This document shows positions 8,926 to 19,416 of a DNA stretch of 57,988 nucleotides, in pieces. The translations under genes were made by a program, and so were the position numbers. The notes under the pieces were generated by a model. It made no database searches. It was not told where the DNA came from and saw nothing but the letters and a program-made list of their open reading frames with translations. Where the stretch lies: contig JADCGF010000016.1 of the NCBI GenBank assembly GCA_020249145.1, positions 1 to 57,988 on the forward strand, given 5' to 3'. Source of the DNA: Roseomonas sp. Its GTDB lineage: Bacteria > Pseudomonadota > Alphaproteobacteria > Acetobacterales > Acetobacteraceae. Every line of letters begins with the position of its first letter. Positions within the stretch are counted from its first letter, which is position 1.

Positions 8926-9924
8926 TCACGCGGCGCGCAGCCTTTCGGCGATCTGCACCGCGTTCAGCGCGGCACCCTTCAACAACTGATCACCACACAG
9001 GAAGAAATCGAGCCCCCGGTCACCAAAGACCGGATTGGTGCGGATGCGCCCGGCTTCCACATCATCCTGGCCCGTCGCGGTCAGCGGCATGGGGTAAAGC
9101 CCCGCTTCCGGGTCATCCACCACCTTCACGCCAGCGGCCTTGCGCAGCACTTCGCGCGCGGCTTCGGCCGTTACGGGGCGTTCGGTTTCAATCGTCACCG
9201 CTTCGGCATGCACGCGGAAGGTCGGGATACGCACGGCGGTGCAGGAGATTGGCAAATCGGGCATGCCCATGATCTTCCGGCTTTCCCAAACCACCTTCAT
9301 CTCTTCGCGCGTATAGCCATTGGGCTGGAAGCTATCAATTTGCGGGATCACGTTGAAGGGCAGCGGGTAGCGGAACACTTCATGCCCGGCCTTGACGCCA
9401 TCCACCAGCACGCGGCGGGTTTCGCGTTCAAGCTCCGCCATGCCTTCCGCCCCGGCGCCAGAGGCTGCTTGGTAGGTCGAGACAATCACGCGCTTCAGGC
9501 CGAAAGCCTGGCGCAGAGGCTCCAAAGCCACAACCAGAATGGCCGTGGTGCAATTCGGGTTGGCAATCAGCTTGGCTTGGCCGATGGCGCCAGCATTCAC
9601 TTCCGGCACCACCAGCGGCACATCATCCTGCAAGCGAAAGGCCGAGGAATTATCCACCACATGCACGCCAGCCGCCACCATGGCCGGCGCATGAGCCTTG
9701 GCGAAATCGCCGGAAACCGCGAGCAGCGCCAAATCAAGGTCACGCATGGCGGCATCGCTGAAGGTCTCGATCTCCGCCTCACCCAGCGGGGTTTTCAGCT
9801 TGGTGCCGGCGCTGCGGGCAGAGGCAAACAGCCTGAGTGAGGACATCGGGAAGGCCCGACGCCCCAGAACATCCACCAATTCGCGGCCCACCGCACCAGA
9901 GGCCCCAATCACGCCGACACGCAT
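8926..9924 (-). CDS. asd: aspartate-semialdehyde dehydrogenase
   Basis: A 332-residue enzyme that reduces L-aspartyl-4-phosphate with NADPH to aspartate semialdehyde, the branch point to lysine/diaminopimelate, threonine and methionine. The NADP motif GASGAVGRE starts at residue 7. The catalytic nucleophile is Cys125 in NPNCTTAIL. Next comes the QAASGAG loop (about 153-160) and, further on, an HAEAV segment containing the conserved catalytic-region His. The ATG at 9924 fits the glycine-rich start; the open frame extends 90 nt further upstream without conserved sequence. The GNAT gene follows directly. Confidence 0.95.
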   Translation of the reverse strand: MRVGVIGASGAVGRELVDVLGRRAFPMSSLRLFASARSAGTKLKTPLGEAEIETFSDAAMRDLDLALLAVSGDFAKAHAPAMVAAGVHVVDNSSAFRLQDDVPLVVPEVNAGAIGQAKLIANPNCTTAILVVALEPLRQAFGLKRVIVSTYQAASGAGAEGMAELERETRRVLVDGVKAGHEVFRYPLPFNVIPQIDSFQPNGYTREEMKVVWESRKIMGMPDLPISCTAVRIPTFRVHAEAVTIETERPVTAEAAREVLRKAAGVKVVDDPEAGLYPMPLTATGQDDVEAGRIRTNPVFGDRGLDFFLCGDQLLKGAALNAVQIAERLRAA

Positions 9925-10070
9925 TGCAATTTTCCTGTGGTAAAGCTTGGAAGCGGGCGGTTTAACGCAGAAAGCACAAAGATGGAACAGGCTGAAAGCG
10001 GCGGGCCTCGCCACCCGCGCGCGGCCTGCCTATAAGCAGCCACTCCAACGCTTAAGGATAGACACTGCCA

Positions 10071-11693
10071 ATGTCCGCCGCCGCTGATTTTTCCGCCGTG
10101 AAGGCCTGGCCCTTTGAGGAAGCGCGCAAGGTCGCCGCGCGCCTGGCCGCTTCGGGCAAAAAAGCGGCTTTGTTTGAAACGGGCTATGGGCCTTCCGGCC
10201 TGCCGCATATCGGCACTTTCGGCGAGGTGGCGCGCACAAGCTGGATCAGGCATGCATTTACGCAGCTTACCGGCTTGCCATCACGTCTGCTCGCCTTCAG
10301 CGATGACATGGATGGGCTGCGCAAGGTGCCGGATAATGTGCCGAATAAGGACATGCTGGCCGGGCATATCGGGCGGCCAGTCACGGCCATTCCTGATCCC
10401 TTCGGTACGCATGAAAGCTTCGGGGACCATAATAACGCGCGGTTGCGCGCCTTTCTGGATGCTTTCGGCTTTGATTATGAATTCGCTTCTTCGTCCGATT
10501 ACTACCGTTCCGGCAAGTTCGATGCGGCTCTGCTCAAGATGGCGGAAAACCACGCCAAGGTGTTGGAAGTGATCCTGCCGACGCTTGGCCCTGATCGGCG
10601 CGCCACCTATTCGCCCTTCCTGCCCATTCACCCGAAAACCGGCGTGGTGATGCAGGTACCAATGGAGGAGATCCGCCCCGATCAGGACATGCTGGTCTGG
10701 CGCGACCCGGAAAGTGGGGAGCGTTTCGGCACGCGCATCACGGGCGGGCATTGCAAGGCACAATGGAAGGCGGATTGGGCTTTGCGCTGGTATGCGCTTG
10801 GCGTGGATTATGAAATGTCGGGGAAGGATTTGATTGATAGCGTCCGGCTTTCTTCCGCCATTTGCCGCGTGCTGGGCGGCAAGCCGCCTGAGGGCTTTAC
10901 CTATGAGCATTTCCTGGATGAACAGGGCCAGAAGATTTCCAAATCCAAGGGCAATGGCCTGACGATTGAAGAATGGCTGCGCTATGCGCCACCGGAAAGC
11001 CTCTCGCAGTTCATGTATAATCAGCCACAGCGCGCCAAGCGGCTTTACTTTGACCAAATCCCGCGCGCGGTGGATGAGTATTTGCTGAACCGCACGCGGC
11101 TTTGCACCACGCTGGATGCGGCCAACCCGGCCTGGCATATCCATGCCGGGGCAGCGCCGAATGACCCGGAACCACCGGTTTCCTTCACCATGTTGCTCAA
11201 TCTGGCCAGTGTGGTGAATGCGGATGATCCAGAATTGCTCTGGGGTTTTCTGGCGCGCTATGCGCCGGGTGCGACGCCGGCGACCCAGCCTTTGCTTGGC
11301 AAACTCGTTTCCTATGCGGTCGCCTATTACCGCGATTTCGTCGCGCCCATGAAGCGCTTCCGCAACGCGAACGCCGCGGAACGGGAAGCACTGTCAGCGC
11401 TGATGGTGGCTTTGCGTGATCGCGCGGCTGATCTGGAAGCCATGCCGCCAGAAGAACGCGCCAAGGCCGCACAGGATTTGGTGTTTGATGCGGGGCGCCG
11501 AGAACCCTTCCTGGAAGCGGGCAAGGATGGGCGCATGGGCGTGTCTCGCGCCTGGTTCAATGCGCTGTATCAGGTGCTGCTCGGTCAGGAAGAAGGCCCG
11601 CGCTTTGGCGGCTTCATCGCGCTTTATGGCGTGGCCGGCACCATTGGCCTGATCGAAACCGCGCTGGCGCGGGCGGAAAGCGCAGGCGCGTGA
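10071..11693 (+). CDS. lysS: lysine--tRNA ligase, class I
   Basis: A 540-residue class I lysyl-tRNA synthetase, the form found in archaea, spirochaetes and many alphaproteobacteria in place of the class II enzyme. The HIGH signature is HIGT at 46-49 within [11 protein letters not shown], and the KMSKS signature is KISKS at 288-292. The alpha-helix-cage anticodon region fills the C-terminus. It charges tRNA-Lys for translation. Its TGA overlaps the GTG start of the MprF-like gene (GTGA), so Lys-tRNA production is genetically tied to a family that can use Lys-tRNA to modify phosphatidylglycerol. Confidence 0.95.
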   Translation: MSAAADFSAVKAWPFEEARKVAARLAASGKKAALFETGYGPSGLPHIGTFGEVARTSWIRHAFTQLTGLPSRLLAFSDDMDGLRKVPDNVPNKDMLAGHIGRPVTAIPDPFGTHESFGDHNNARLRAFLDAFGFDYEFASSSDYYRSGKFDAALLKMAENHAKVLEVILPTLGPDRRATYSPFLPIHPKTGVVMQVPMEEIRPDQDMLVWRDPESGERFGTRITGGHCKAQWKADWALRWYALGVDYEMSGKDLIDSVRLSSAICRVLGGKPPEGFTYEHFLDEQGQKISKSKGNGLTIEEWLRYAPPESLSQFMYNQPQRAKRLYFDQIPRAVDEYLLNRTRLCTTLDAANPAWHIHAGAAPNDPEPPVSFTMLLNLASVVNADDPELLWGFLARYAPGATPATQPLLGKLVSYAVAYYRDFVAPMKRFRNANAAEREALSALMVALRDRAADLEAMPPEERAKAAQDLVFDAGRREPFLEAGKDGRMGVSRAWFNALYQVLLGQEEGPRFGGFIALYGVAGTIGLIETALARAESAGA

Positions 11694-13654
11694 CACGGCA
11701 GGGGGTTCTTTCCCTGCTGAAACGCTACGGCCCGACCTGTTTCGGGCTGATCCTGCTGGTCGGCGCGCTTTACGTGGTGCAGCGCGAATTTCGCGGGCTT
11801 TCCTGGCGGGATATTCAAACCGCGCTGCATGCCACGCCGCCCGCCGCGCTGTGGTTGGCGGCGGGCTGCACCTTGGGCGCTTATCTATTGCTTTCGGCTT
11901 ATGATCGTTTGGGGTCCATCTATGCCGGGCATCCGGTTTCCTGGCGGCGATCCTTGCTTGCTTCCTTCTGCGCCTATTCGCTGGCGAATAATATCGGCGT
12001 AGCCACGGTCTCCGGGGCGGCGGTGCGCTATCGCTTCTATGCCAGTTGGGGGCTGGCGCCGGTTGCCATTGCGAAGGTCATTGCCATTACCTCGCTCACC
12101 TTTGGGCTTGGGGGCTTTGCCATTGCCGGCTTTGTGCTGATTCTGGAGCCGGATTTGCTCGGGTTCCTGGGGCCGGGCGCGCCGCGCTGGGTCTTGCCGC
12201 TGCTTGGGCTGTGCTGCTGGGCGATTGTGATGACCTATGTCGTGCTGGCGCGCTTTGTCCCGCATATCCGGCTTTTCGGCCATGAAATTGACCTGCCAGG
12301 CTTTCGCATCGCGCTGGCCCAGGTGGCGCTGGCGACTGCCGATGTCGCGGTGACGGCGCTGATTTTTTACGCGCTGCTGCCGCCGGCGGAAGGGCTGAGC
12401 TTCCTGCATTTTCTGGGGATTTATATAGCCGCCTATATGGCGGGGCTGGCGGCCAATGTGCCGGGCGGCATTGGCGTATTCGATGGAGCCATTTTGTTTG
12501 CGCTGGCCGGCTTCATGCCCACCCCTGCCATTGTCGGCGCCTTGCTGCTGTTTCGCCTGTTTTACTACATCATCCCGCTTTTCCTGGCGGGTGGATTGTT
12601 TGCGGGGTTTGAAATCAGCCAGCGCCGCAAGCTGGTCGGGCGCTTGGCGCCTGATCGCGGCATTGCGGTTTCCTTTGAAGTTTCGGCCCTGGCAGGCCTC
12701 ACGGGCCTTGCCGCGCTGGTGCTGATTTTCATTGGCGCGCTGCCGCCCAAGCCAAGCCTGCTTGGTCCCGTGCCGGATTTTCTGGAAGACGCCGGGAGCC
12801 ATTTCGCCGCTTCCGTGGTTGGCTCCCTATTGCTTGCCGCAGCTTACGGGCTGGTGCGGCGGCTGGTGCTGGCCTGGTGGGCCTCGCTTTTTCTGCTGGC
12901 AAATGGCGCGCTGATTCTGGTGCTGCGCGGGGAGCCTTTGTGGCTGATCGCGGCCTTTCTGCTGGTGCCGCTGCTGCTGATGACCGCGCGCGGCGCCTTT
13001 TATCGCCATGCGCGGCTTATCGGGGAAGCGGTTTCTGCCGATGGGGTCGGCGCACTCGCCGCCGGGGCGATTTGTGGGCTGACGCTTGCGACGGTGGCCT
13101 ATCAAAGCAACCTCGCCGACCGATCCTGGTGGGGGGTGGTGCTGGCGGCGGATGCGCCGGATTCGCTCCGTTTTACGGTGGCGCTGGCAGGGGTGCTGCT
13201 GCTGGTCGCGGCGTTTCGGCTGCTGCTGCCCGCGCGCCCGCCCATGCTGGCCTATTCTGAGGCGGCACAGGAGAGGCTTTTGGCCCTCGGCGCCATGGCG
13301 CCCGCGCTTACGGCAGCCGATGGCGCGGTATTTGGCGAGGCAGGCCGCGCGGGCTTCGCCTTTCTGAAGCGCGATGGGGTTTGGCTGGCTTTGGGCGACC
13401 CGATGGGGGAGGCGCGGGATCGGGTTTCAGCCATTTGGCGCTTCCGCGACCTATGCGAAGCCGCGCGGGTTGACGCGGCCTTTTGGCGTGTTGGGCCTGA
13501 ATTATTGCGTATCTACAGCGATATCGGCCTGACAGCGCTGCCTTTGGACCCGGATGGCGCCACGCCGCGCTATCTGGTCTGCCGGGCGGAACGCGATCTG
13601 GAAAGCCTGCGCCCCCTGCTGCCCCATGGCGGCGCGAGTGGCGAGGTACACTAG
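11690..13654 (+). CDS. MprF-like lysyl-phosphatidylglycerol flippase, catalytic C-terminus missing
   Basis: A 654-residue membrane protein. Residues about 10-320 form the MprF/YbhN-type flippase domain, with the conserved [17 protein letters not shown] and [12 protein letters not shown] signatures. A second hydrophobic block spans about 330-520. Residues about 525-630 match only the first GNAT-like half of DUF2156 ([22 protein letters not shown]). Typical bifunctional MprF proteins are about 850 residues, so the second GNAT half carrying the aminoacyl transfer site is absent, and the next gene starts 64 bp downstream. It may flip a lipid made elsewhere, or be decayed. GTG start overlaps lysS by 4 bp. 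Confidence 0.75.
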   Translation: MTRQGVLSLLKRYGPTCFGLILLVGALYVVQREFRGLSWRDIQTALHATPPAALWLAAGCTLGAYLLLSAYDRLGSIYAGHPVSWRRSLLASFCAYSLANNIGVATVSGAAVRYRFYASWGLAPVAIAKVIAITSLTFGLGGFAIAGFVLILEPDLLGFLGPGAPRWVLPLLGLCCWAIVMTYVVLARFVPHIRLFGHEIDLPGFRIALAQVALATADVAVTALIFYALLPPAEGLSFLHFLGIYIAAYMAGLAANVPGGIGVFDGAILFALAGFMPTPAIVGALLLFRLFYYIIPLFLAGGLFAGFEISQRRKLVGRLAPDRGIAVSFEVSALAGLTGLAALVLIFIGALPPKPSLLGPVPDFLEDAGSHFAASVVGSLLLAAAYGLVRRLVLAWWASLFLLANGALILVLRGEPLWLIAAFLLVPLLLMTARGAFYRHARLIGEAVSADGVGALAAGAICGLTLATVAYQSNLADRSWWGVVLAADAPDSLRFTVALAGVLLLVAAFRLLLPARPPMLAYSEAAQERLLALGAMAPALTAADGAVFGEAGRAGFAFLKRDGVWLALGDPMGEARDRVSAIWRFRDLCEAARVDAAFWRVGPELLRIYSDIGLTALPLDPDGATPRYLVCRAERDLESLRPLLPHGGASGEVH

Positions 13655-13717
13655 ACCCCTTGCCAGCCATGGCTTGCCGCGCCATTGCAGGGCCGCTTCA
13701 GCTTTAAGGAGAAGACC

Positions 13718-15022
13718 ATGCGCATCGCCATGATCGGCGCCGGCTATGTCGGCCTGGTATCCGGTGCCTGCTTCGCGGAATTTGGTGTGGATGTGACGGT
13801 GATGGATGTGGACCCCGCCAAGATCGCCGCGCTGCATGAAGGGCGCATGCCAATCTATGAACCGGGGCTGGATAAGCTGGTCGCGGAAAATGTCGCCGCC
13901 GGGCGGCTTGGCTTCACCACGGATTTGAACGTCGCCATCGCCGGGGCGGATGCCGTTTTCCTTGCGGTCGGCACGCCAACCAGGCGCGGCGATGGGCATG
14001 CTGATCTTTCCTATGTTTATGCCGCGGCTGAGGAAGTGGCGCGCGCAGCCACCGGCCCGCTTGTTTTGGTGACGAAATCCACCGTGCCGGTTGGCACCGG
14101 GCGGGAAGTGCGCGCCATTGTCCGGCGCGTGCGGCCCGACCTTGCCATCAGCGTTTCCTCCAACCCCGAATTCCTGCGCGAGGGCAGCGCGATTGGTGAT
14201 TTCATGCGGCCTGATCGTGTGGTGATCGGCACGGAGGATGAACAAGGCTTGGCGGTGCTGAAGCGGCTCTATCGGCCGCTTTACCTGATTGAAACGCCGG
14301 TTTTGGCAACCAGCCTTGAGACGGCAGAGCTGATCAAATACGCCGCAAATGCCTTCCTCGCGACCAAGATCACCTTCATCAATGAAATCGCCGATCTTTG
14401 CGAAAAACTTGGCGCCGATGTGCATGATGTGGCGCGCGGCATGGGCCTTGATGGGCGGATTGGGCGGAAGTTCCTCCACCCCGGCCCGGGCTATGGTGGT
14501 TCCTGCTTCCCCAAGGATACGCTGGCTTTGGCCCGCACCGCGCAGGATGCCGGCGCGCCGATCAGGCTGGTGGAAGCGACCATTGCGGTGAATGAGGCGC
14601 GCAAGGCGCAAATGGCCGATCGCATCCTGGCCGCGCTTGGCCCGAACCCGGCGGGCAAGGTGGTGGCAGTGCTGGGCCTGACCTTCAAGCCTGAGACAGA
14701 TGACATGCGCGATGCGCCATCCCTTGTCATTCTGCCCAAGCTGGCTGCGGCGGGAGTGGTTCTCCGCGCCTTCGACCCGCAGCCCGGCCATGCCCGCCAG
14801 GTGCTGCCGCAAGCGGTGCATTATGCCGAAAGCCCGCTGGATGCGGCAGCGGGTGCCGATGCGCTGGTGGTACTGACGGAGTGGAATGAATTTCGGGCGC
14901 TGGCGCCGGATCGCCTGAAATCCGCCATGAAGGGCCGTATTGTGCTCGATCTTCGCAATATCTGGGAACCTGCGGCGATGCGCGCTGCCGGATTTACCTA
15001 TTCATCCATTGGCCGACCCTGA
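13718..15022 (+). CDS. ugd: UDP-glucose/GDP-mannose 6-dehydrogenase family protein
   Basis: A 434-residue NAD-dependent enzyme that oxidises a nucleotide sugar, most likely UDP-glucose to UDP-glucuronate, in two steps. The Rossmann motif GAGYVG is at residues 7-12. The catalytic Cys263 lies in [10 protein letters not shown]. The central [17 protein letters not shown] helix is the family dimer helix. [15 protein letters not shown] marks the UDP-binding C-terminal domain. AAGGAG lies 6 bases before the ATG at 13718. The phosphohexomutase gene follows after 11 bp, so the pair supplies sugar nucleotides for exopolysaccharide or LPS. Confidence 0.92.
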   Translation: MRIAMIGAGYVGLVSGACFAEFGVDVTVMDVDPAKIAALHEGRMPIYEPGLDKLVAENVAAGRLGFTTDLNVAIAGADAVFLAVGTPTRRGDGHADLSYVYAAAEEVARAATGPLVLVTKSTVPVGTGREVRAIVRRVRPDLAISVSSNPEFLREGSAIGDFMRPDRVVIGTEDEQGLAVLKRLYRPLYLIETPVLATSLETAELIKYAANAFLATKITFINEIADLCEKLGADVHDVARGMGLDGRIGRKFLHPGPGYGGSCFPKDTLALARTAQDAGAPIRLVEATIAVNEARKAQMADRILAALGPNPAGKVVAVLGLTFKPETDDMRDAPSLVILPKLAAAGVVLRAFDPQPGHARQVLPQAVHYAESPLDAAAGADALVVLTEWNEFRALAPDRLKSAMKGRIVLDLRNIWEPAAMRAAGFTYSSIGRP

Positions 15023-15033
15023 GAAGCTGCACC

Positions 15034-16446
15034 ATGACCGGATTCAATCATCGCTTCGACCCAACCGTGCTGCGCGAATATGATATTCGCGGCATTGTCG
15101 GCAAAACCCTGAATCCGGAAGATGCCTACGCCATTGGCCGCTGCTTTGGCAGTATTGTGAGCCGTGGCGGCGGCACGCGCGTGGCGGTTGGTTATGATGG
15201 CCGGCTGCATTCGCCCGAGATGGAAGCGCAGCTTGTTGCGGGCTTGCGCGCTTGCGGGTTGGAAGTGGTGCGGATTGGGTTATGCGCGACGCCGATGTTG
15301 TATTTCGCGGCCTATGCGTTGGAAGCCGATGGCGCGGTGATGGTGACCGGCAGCCATAACCCGCCCGACTATAACGGCTTCAAGATGATGATCGGCAAGA
15401 AGCCGTTTTACGGCGCGCAGATTCAGCAAATTGGCCACATGGCCGCCGAAGGAGATGTGGTGCCGGAGGCGGCCGGCAGCGACCGCGCCGTGGATATCGC
15501 TACGCGCTATGCGGATCGCGTTTTGCAGGATTGGGATGGCGGGGATCGCGCGCTGAAAGTGGTGTGGGATCCCGGCAATGGCTCGGCGGGGCCGATCACG
15601 AAGGCGCTGGCCGCGCGGCTGCCGGGGCATCACATGGTGATCAATGCCGAAGTGGATGGGCGCTTCCCGAACCACCACCCCGACCCAACAGTGCCGAAGA
15701 ATCTGGAACAATTGATCGCGGCCGTTGCGCGTGAAGGTGCTGATCTTGGCATTGCCTTTGATGGCGATGGGGATCGCATCGGCATCGTGGACAATGAAGG
15801 CCATGTGCTGTTTGGCGATCAATTGATGATCGTGCTGGCGCGCGATGTGCTGAAGGCGAAACCCGGGGCGACCATCATCGCGGATGTGAAGGCTTCTCAA
15901 GTTCTGTTCGATGAAATCGCCAAGGCGGGCGGGAAGCCCTTGATGTGGAAGACCGGGCATTCGCTGATCAAGGCGAAGATGGCGGAAACCGGCAGCCCGT
16001 TGGCCGGTGAAATGTCGGGCCATATCTTCTTTGCTGATAAGTGGTACGGCTTTGATGATGCGCCTTATTCCGCCGTGCGGTTGCTTGGCATTGTGGCGCG
16101 GCTTTCCGGGCCGCTTTCGGCGTTGCGCGCTGCTTTGCCGCAAGTGATCAATACGCCGGAACTACGGTTTGACTGCACGGAAGCACGCAAGTTTGAAGTG
16201 GTGCGCGAAGTGAAGGAACGCCTGGCCGCTGCCGGCGCCAAGGTGCAGGATGTGGATGGCGTCCGCGTGCTAACCGATGATGGCTGGTGGCTGCTGCGCG
16301 CTTCCAATACCCAGGCCGTTTTGGTGGCCCGCGTGGAAGCTTCCAGCGAAGCCGGGCTTGAACGGCTGAAGGCCGATCTGGCGCATCAGATCACCGCGAG
16401 TGGCTTGGCCGTGCCGGATTTCTCCGGCGCCAATGCGGGGCATTGA
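15034..16446 (+). CDS. phosphomannomutase/phosphoglucomutase
   Basis: A 470-residue alpha-D-phosphohexomutase that interconverts hexose 6- and 1-phosphates. The phosphoserine loop is TGSHNP with Ser107; the metal loop is DGDGD at 243-247; the sugar-binding loop GEMSGHIFF follows at about 327-335; and the phosphate-binding loop RASNT lies near 427. The bacterial AlgC/ManB type acts on mannose and glucose phosphates. It lies 11 bp after ugd, consistent with a shared role in making UDP-glucose or GDP-mannose for surface polysaccharide. Confidence 0.92.
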   Translation: MTGFNHRFDPTVLREYDIRGIVGKTLNPEDAYAIGRCFGSIVSRGGGTRVAVGYDGRLHSPEMEAQLVAGLRACGLEVVRIGLCATPMLYFAAYALEADGAVMVTGSHNPPDYNGFKMMIGKKPFYGAQIQQIGHMAAEGDVVPEAAGSDRAVDIATRYADRVLQDWDGGDRALKVVWDPGNGSAGPITKALAARLPGHHMVINAEVDGRFPNHHPDPTVPKNLEQLIAAVAREGADLGIAFDGDGDRIGIVDNEGHVLFGDQLMIVLARDVLKAKPGATIIADVKASQVLFDEIAKAGGKPLMWKTGHSLIKAKMAETGSPLAGEMSGHIFFADKWYGFDDAPYSAVRLLGIVARLSGPLSALRAALPQVINTPELRFDCTEARKFEVVREVKERLAAAGAKVQDVDGVRVLTDDGWWLLRASNTQAVLVARVEASSEAGLERLKADLAHQITASGLAVPDFSGANAGH

Positions 16447-16504
16447 GGCGGGGCGCCACTTCGGGTTACGGTTCCTTCAACTTGAACAAGGGAAGGAACC
16501 GGGG

Positions 16505-17482
16505 ATGAAACTAAATCGTCGTCATGTCTTGATTGCTGGCACCGTGCTGGCGGCGCCGGCCACGCTCCGCGCGCAGGATTTCCCAACGCGGCCCATTCGC
16601 ATCATTGTCCCCTTCCCCGCCGGCGGCACCACGGATTTGCTTGCGCGGCTTTTCGCGCAGCGCATGACCGAAACAATGGGTCAATCTGTTGTGGTGGAAA
16701 ATCGCGGCGGTGGCGGTGGTTCGATCGGCGCGGATGTTGTCGCGAAGGCGTCGCCCGATGGCTATACGCTGTTGATGCACAACATCACCTTCCCGACGAC
16801 AACGGCGGCGATGACGCTGGCGGGGCGGCCACCGCATGACATTGAACGCGATTTCGCGCCACTGTCGCTTGGTGCCAATGTGCCGCTGGTGATCCTGGCC
16901 AATCCTACCGTACCGGTCACGGATCTACGGGGCTTTACTGCCTGGGCGAAGGCGCAAAGCTCTCCGCCCTTTTATGGCTCCACCGGGCCTGGTTCCTTCA
17001 TGAATATGGTGGGCGAAGTGCTGAAGCGCGACGCCGGCATTGCCATGGAGCACGTGCCCTTCCGTGGCGCGGCGCCGATGATCCAGGAATTGATCGCGGG
17101 GCGTGTGCAATTCGGCGGTGATCAAATCTCCACCTGCTTCGGCCATGTACGGGCCGGCGCGCTGAAGGGCCTTGCCACCACCGCATCGAAGCGCGCCAAG
17201 ATATTGCCCGATGTGCCGACGGTGCGTGAACAGGGTTTTGCTTCCTTGGAATTGGAAGGCTGGAACGGATTTTTCGCGCCCGCGCGCACGCCCGCACCCA
17301 TCATGGCGCGGCTGCAACGCGAAATCGCCGCCGCTGCGGCGCAGCCCGACTTCATCCGCCGCTGCGATGAGGTGGGGGCGGAAGCCGTAGGGTCTGATTC
17401 AGAGAGCTTCGGCGCCATGGTGCGTGCCCAGGCCGCGAAAATCCGCGAACTGGTGGCGAGTGTGCAGTTGAAGCCGGAGTGA
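16505..17482 (+). CDS. Bug family (TctC-like) periplasmic substrate-binding protein
   Basis: A 325-residue secreted binding protein of the tripartite tricarboxylate transporter family. The N-terminus has basic residues (KLNRRH), a hydrophobic core and an AxA-type cleavage site before QDFPTRP. The mature start PIRIIVPFPAGGTTDLLAR and the later VENRGGGGGSIG and SPDGYTLL motifs are family hallmarks. The ATG at 16505 follows GGAACCGGGG. Bug proteins bind carboxylates and amides; the ligand cannot be read from sequence. No TctA/TctB gene is nearby, so it is an orphan receptor. The HIBCH-like gene begins 8 bp downstream. Confidence 0.9.
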   Translation: MKLNRRHVLIAGTVLAAPATLRAQDFPTRPIRIIVPFPAGGTTDLLARLFAQRMTETMGQSVVVENRGGGGGSIGADVVAKASPDGYTLLMHNITFPTTTAAMTLAGRPPHDIERDFAPLSLGANVPLVILANPTVPVTDLRGFTAWAKAQSSPPFYGSTGPGSFMNMVGEVLKRDAGIAMEHVPFRGAAPMIQELIAGRVQFGGDQISTCFGHVRAGALKGLATTASKRAKILPDVPTVREQGFASLELEGWNGFFAPARTPAPIMARLQREIAAAAAQPDFIRRCDEVGAEAVGSDSESFGAMVRAQAAKIRELVASVQLKPE

Positions 17483-17490
17483 GAATACCG

Positions 17491-18510
17491 ATGACCGAAG
17501 CCCCTGAAGCCAGCCTGATTGCCGCGCGTGAAGGCGCGGCCGGCACCATTCTGATGAACCGGCCCAAGGCGCTGAATGCGCTCAATCAGGATATGATCAG
17601 GGGCTTCGCCGCGGCCATCCGCGATTGGCGTGATGATGCTGCGGTCAAGCTCGTGCTGCTGGAAGGTGCCGGCGGGCGCGCCTTTTGCGCGGGTGGCGAT
17701 GTGCGGGCTGTGCGCGCTGCGGCCGTTGCGGGTGATCGCGCGGCGGTGGAGGCGTTTTTCTCGGAAGAATATGCGGTGAATGCCGGCATTGCCGCTTTCG
17801 GCAAGCCCTGGGTCAGCCTGATTGATGGCGTTTGCATGGGGGGCGGCATTGGCGTTTCCGTGCATGGGTCGCATCGCATCGTCACCAATCATGCCATGTT
17901 CGCCATGCCTGAAACTGCGATTGCGCTTTTCCCGGATGTCGGCACCTCATTCGCGCTGCCGCGCCTGCCTGGTGCGCTTGGCATGTGGCTGGCGCTGACC
18001 GGCGCGCGCTTGAATGGCGCGGATGCTGTGCATGCGGGGTTGGCCACGCATTTCACAACGCGTGAGGCACTGCCGCCTTTGCGCGCTGCGCTGATTGCGG
18101 GCGATATTAGTGCCGTGGCGAGCTTTTGTGAGGCCGCGCCCGCGCCAAGCTTCGCGCCGCATCGCGCCACGATTGATCGCTGTTTTGGCGCGGGGTCCAT
18201 CCCCGCCATCCTGGCCGCACTGGAAGCGGAGGGTACGGATTGGGCGCGCGAACAGCTTGGGGTGTTGCATCACGCCTCACCAACATCGCTGTTCACGACA
18301 CATGAATTGCTGCAACGTGGCGCCAAGCGTGATCTGGCCGGCTGCCTTGCCATGGAATTGGCGCTGACGCGCGTGGTGGTGAATGATCACCCGGATTTTC
18401 GCGAAGGCGTGCGCGCCGTGCTGGTGGATAAGGACCAGAAGCCGCGATGGCAGCCCGCCAGCATTGCAGCGGTGGATCAGGCGGTGATTCAGGCGATGTT
18501 CAAGGTTTGA
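17491..18510 (+). CDS. 3-hydroxyisobutyryl-CoA hydrolase-like crotonase
   Basis: A 339-residue crotonase-fold protein longer than simple hydratases. It has the HIBCH signature MPETAIALFPDVG with Glu141 and Asp149, and the oxyanion segment AFCAGGDVR near 62-70. HIBCH cleaves 3-hydroxyisobutyryl-CoA during valine breakdown; enoyl-CoA hydratase activity is also possible in this subgroup. A GTG at 17479 would overlap the Bug gene by 4 bp, but the ATG at 17491 gives the usual N-terminus. It ends next to the convergent EamA gene (adjacent stops). Confidence 0.82.
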   Translation: MTEAPEASLIAAREGAAGTILMNRPKALNALNQDMIRGFAAAIRDWRDDAAVKLVLLEGAGGRAFCAGGDVRAVRAAAVAGDRAAVEAFFSEEYAVNAGIAAFGKPWVSLIDGVCMGGGIGVSVHGSHRIVTNHAMFAMPETAIALFPDVGTSFALPRLPGALGMWLALTGARLNGADAVHAGLATHFTTREALPPLRAALIAGDISAVASFCEAAPAPSFAPHRATIDRCFGAGSIPAILAALEAEGTDWAREQLGVLHHASPTSLFTTHELLQRGAKRDLAGCLAMELALTRVVVNDHPDFREGVRAVLVDKDQKPRWQPASIAAVDQAVIQAMFKV

Positions 18511-19416
18511 TCATCGCCCAAGCAGCACCAGCACTACGCCAGCCACCACCGCAAGCGCACCGATAATGTCGCTGCGCTTCATTTTTTCCTTCAGGAAAAA
18601 CTTGCTGAACAGCAGCGTAAACAGGATCTCCACCTGACCCACTGCGCGCACCAAAGCGACAGGTGCCAGCGCAAAACCGGTGAACCAGCAGGCCGAACCA
18701 CAGGCAGAAAGTGCGCCCACCTGCGCGGAAGATCGCCAGGTGGAGAAAACCGCGCGCACACTGGCGGGTTCGCGCAATACCAGCCAACCGCCCTGCATGA
18801 TCGTCTGCATGACATTGATGACCACCAGGGTTTCAAGCGCCCGCAGCACCACATCCGGCCCCTGCAATTCCTGCGTCGCCGCGCGAATGGCCAGCGCGCA
18901 GAGCGCAAAGGCAAATCCTGCACCAAGGCCGCAAAGCGCTGCGGGCTGCACCGTGGCCCGCAGCATTTCGCCCAGTGAGCCAACGCGGCCAGCGAGCGAA
19001 AGATAAAGCGTGCCGCCGACCGAAACTGCAATGCCAGCCCAGGCGAGTGGCGCGAAATTCTCGCCCAGCAGCAACAGGGCAAGAAAGGCTGCTTGCACCG
19101 CTTCGGTCTTGGCATAGGCGGTACCAACCGCGAAGCCGCGATGCGCGAAGGACATGATCAGCAGATTGGTGCCGATGATCTGCCCCAAACCGCCTAGTGC
19201 CGCATAAACAAAAAACATCGGCGTCGGCGTGGAAAGCGCGCCGCCAAAAAACAGCAGATATAACCCAACCAGCAGCAGCCCCACCGGTACGCCATAAAGG
19301 TAGCGCACCACGGCAGCGGCATTGACAGAAAGCTGCCCGCGCAGCCTTTGCTGAAGCGCCGTGCGCCAGGTTTGAAACAGCGCGGCGGTGATGGTGGCGG
19401 CGACCCAAAGCGGCAT
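18511..19416 (-). CDS. EamA/DMT family transporter
   Basis: A 301-residue integral membrane protein with about ten hydrophobic helices in two similar halves, the drug/metabolite transporter (EamA) architecture. Members export or import small metabolites; no substrate can be assigned from sequence. It is the last gene of a five-gene operon: its ATG overlaps the stop of the enolase-superfamily gene (TGATG), so its substrate is plausibly a substrate or product of that pathway. Confidence 0.85.
   Translation of the reverse strand: MPLWVAATITAALFQTWRTALQQRLRGQLSVNAAAVVRYLYGVPVGLLLVGLYLLFFGGALSTPTPMFFVYAALGGLGQIIGTNLLIMSFAHRGFAVGTAYAKTEAVQAAFLALLLLGENFAPLAWAGIAVSVGGTLYLSLAGRVGSLGEMLRATVQPAALCGLGAGFAFALCALAIRAATQELQGPDVVLRALETLVVINVMQTIMQGGWLVLREPASVRAVFSTWRSSAQVGALSACGSACWFTGFALAPVALVRAVGQVEILFTLLFSKFFLKEKMKRSDIIGALAVVAGVVLVLLGR

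Noticed and set aside
13502..14821. 439-codon open frame opposite ugd
   Set aside because: Antisense to a clear dehydrogenase; its composition (His/Arg rich) is that of a shadow frame.
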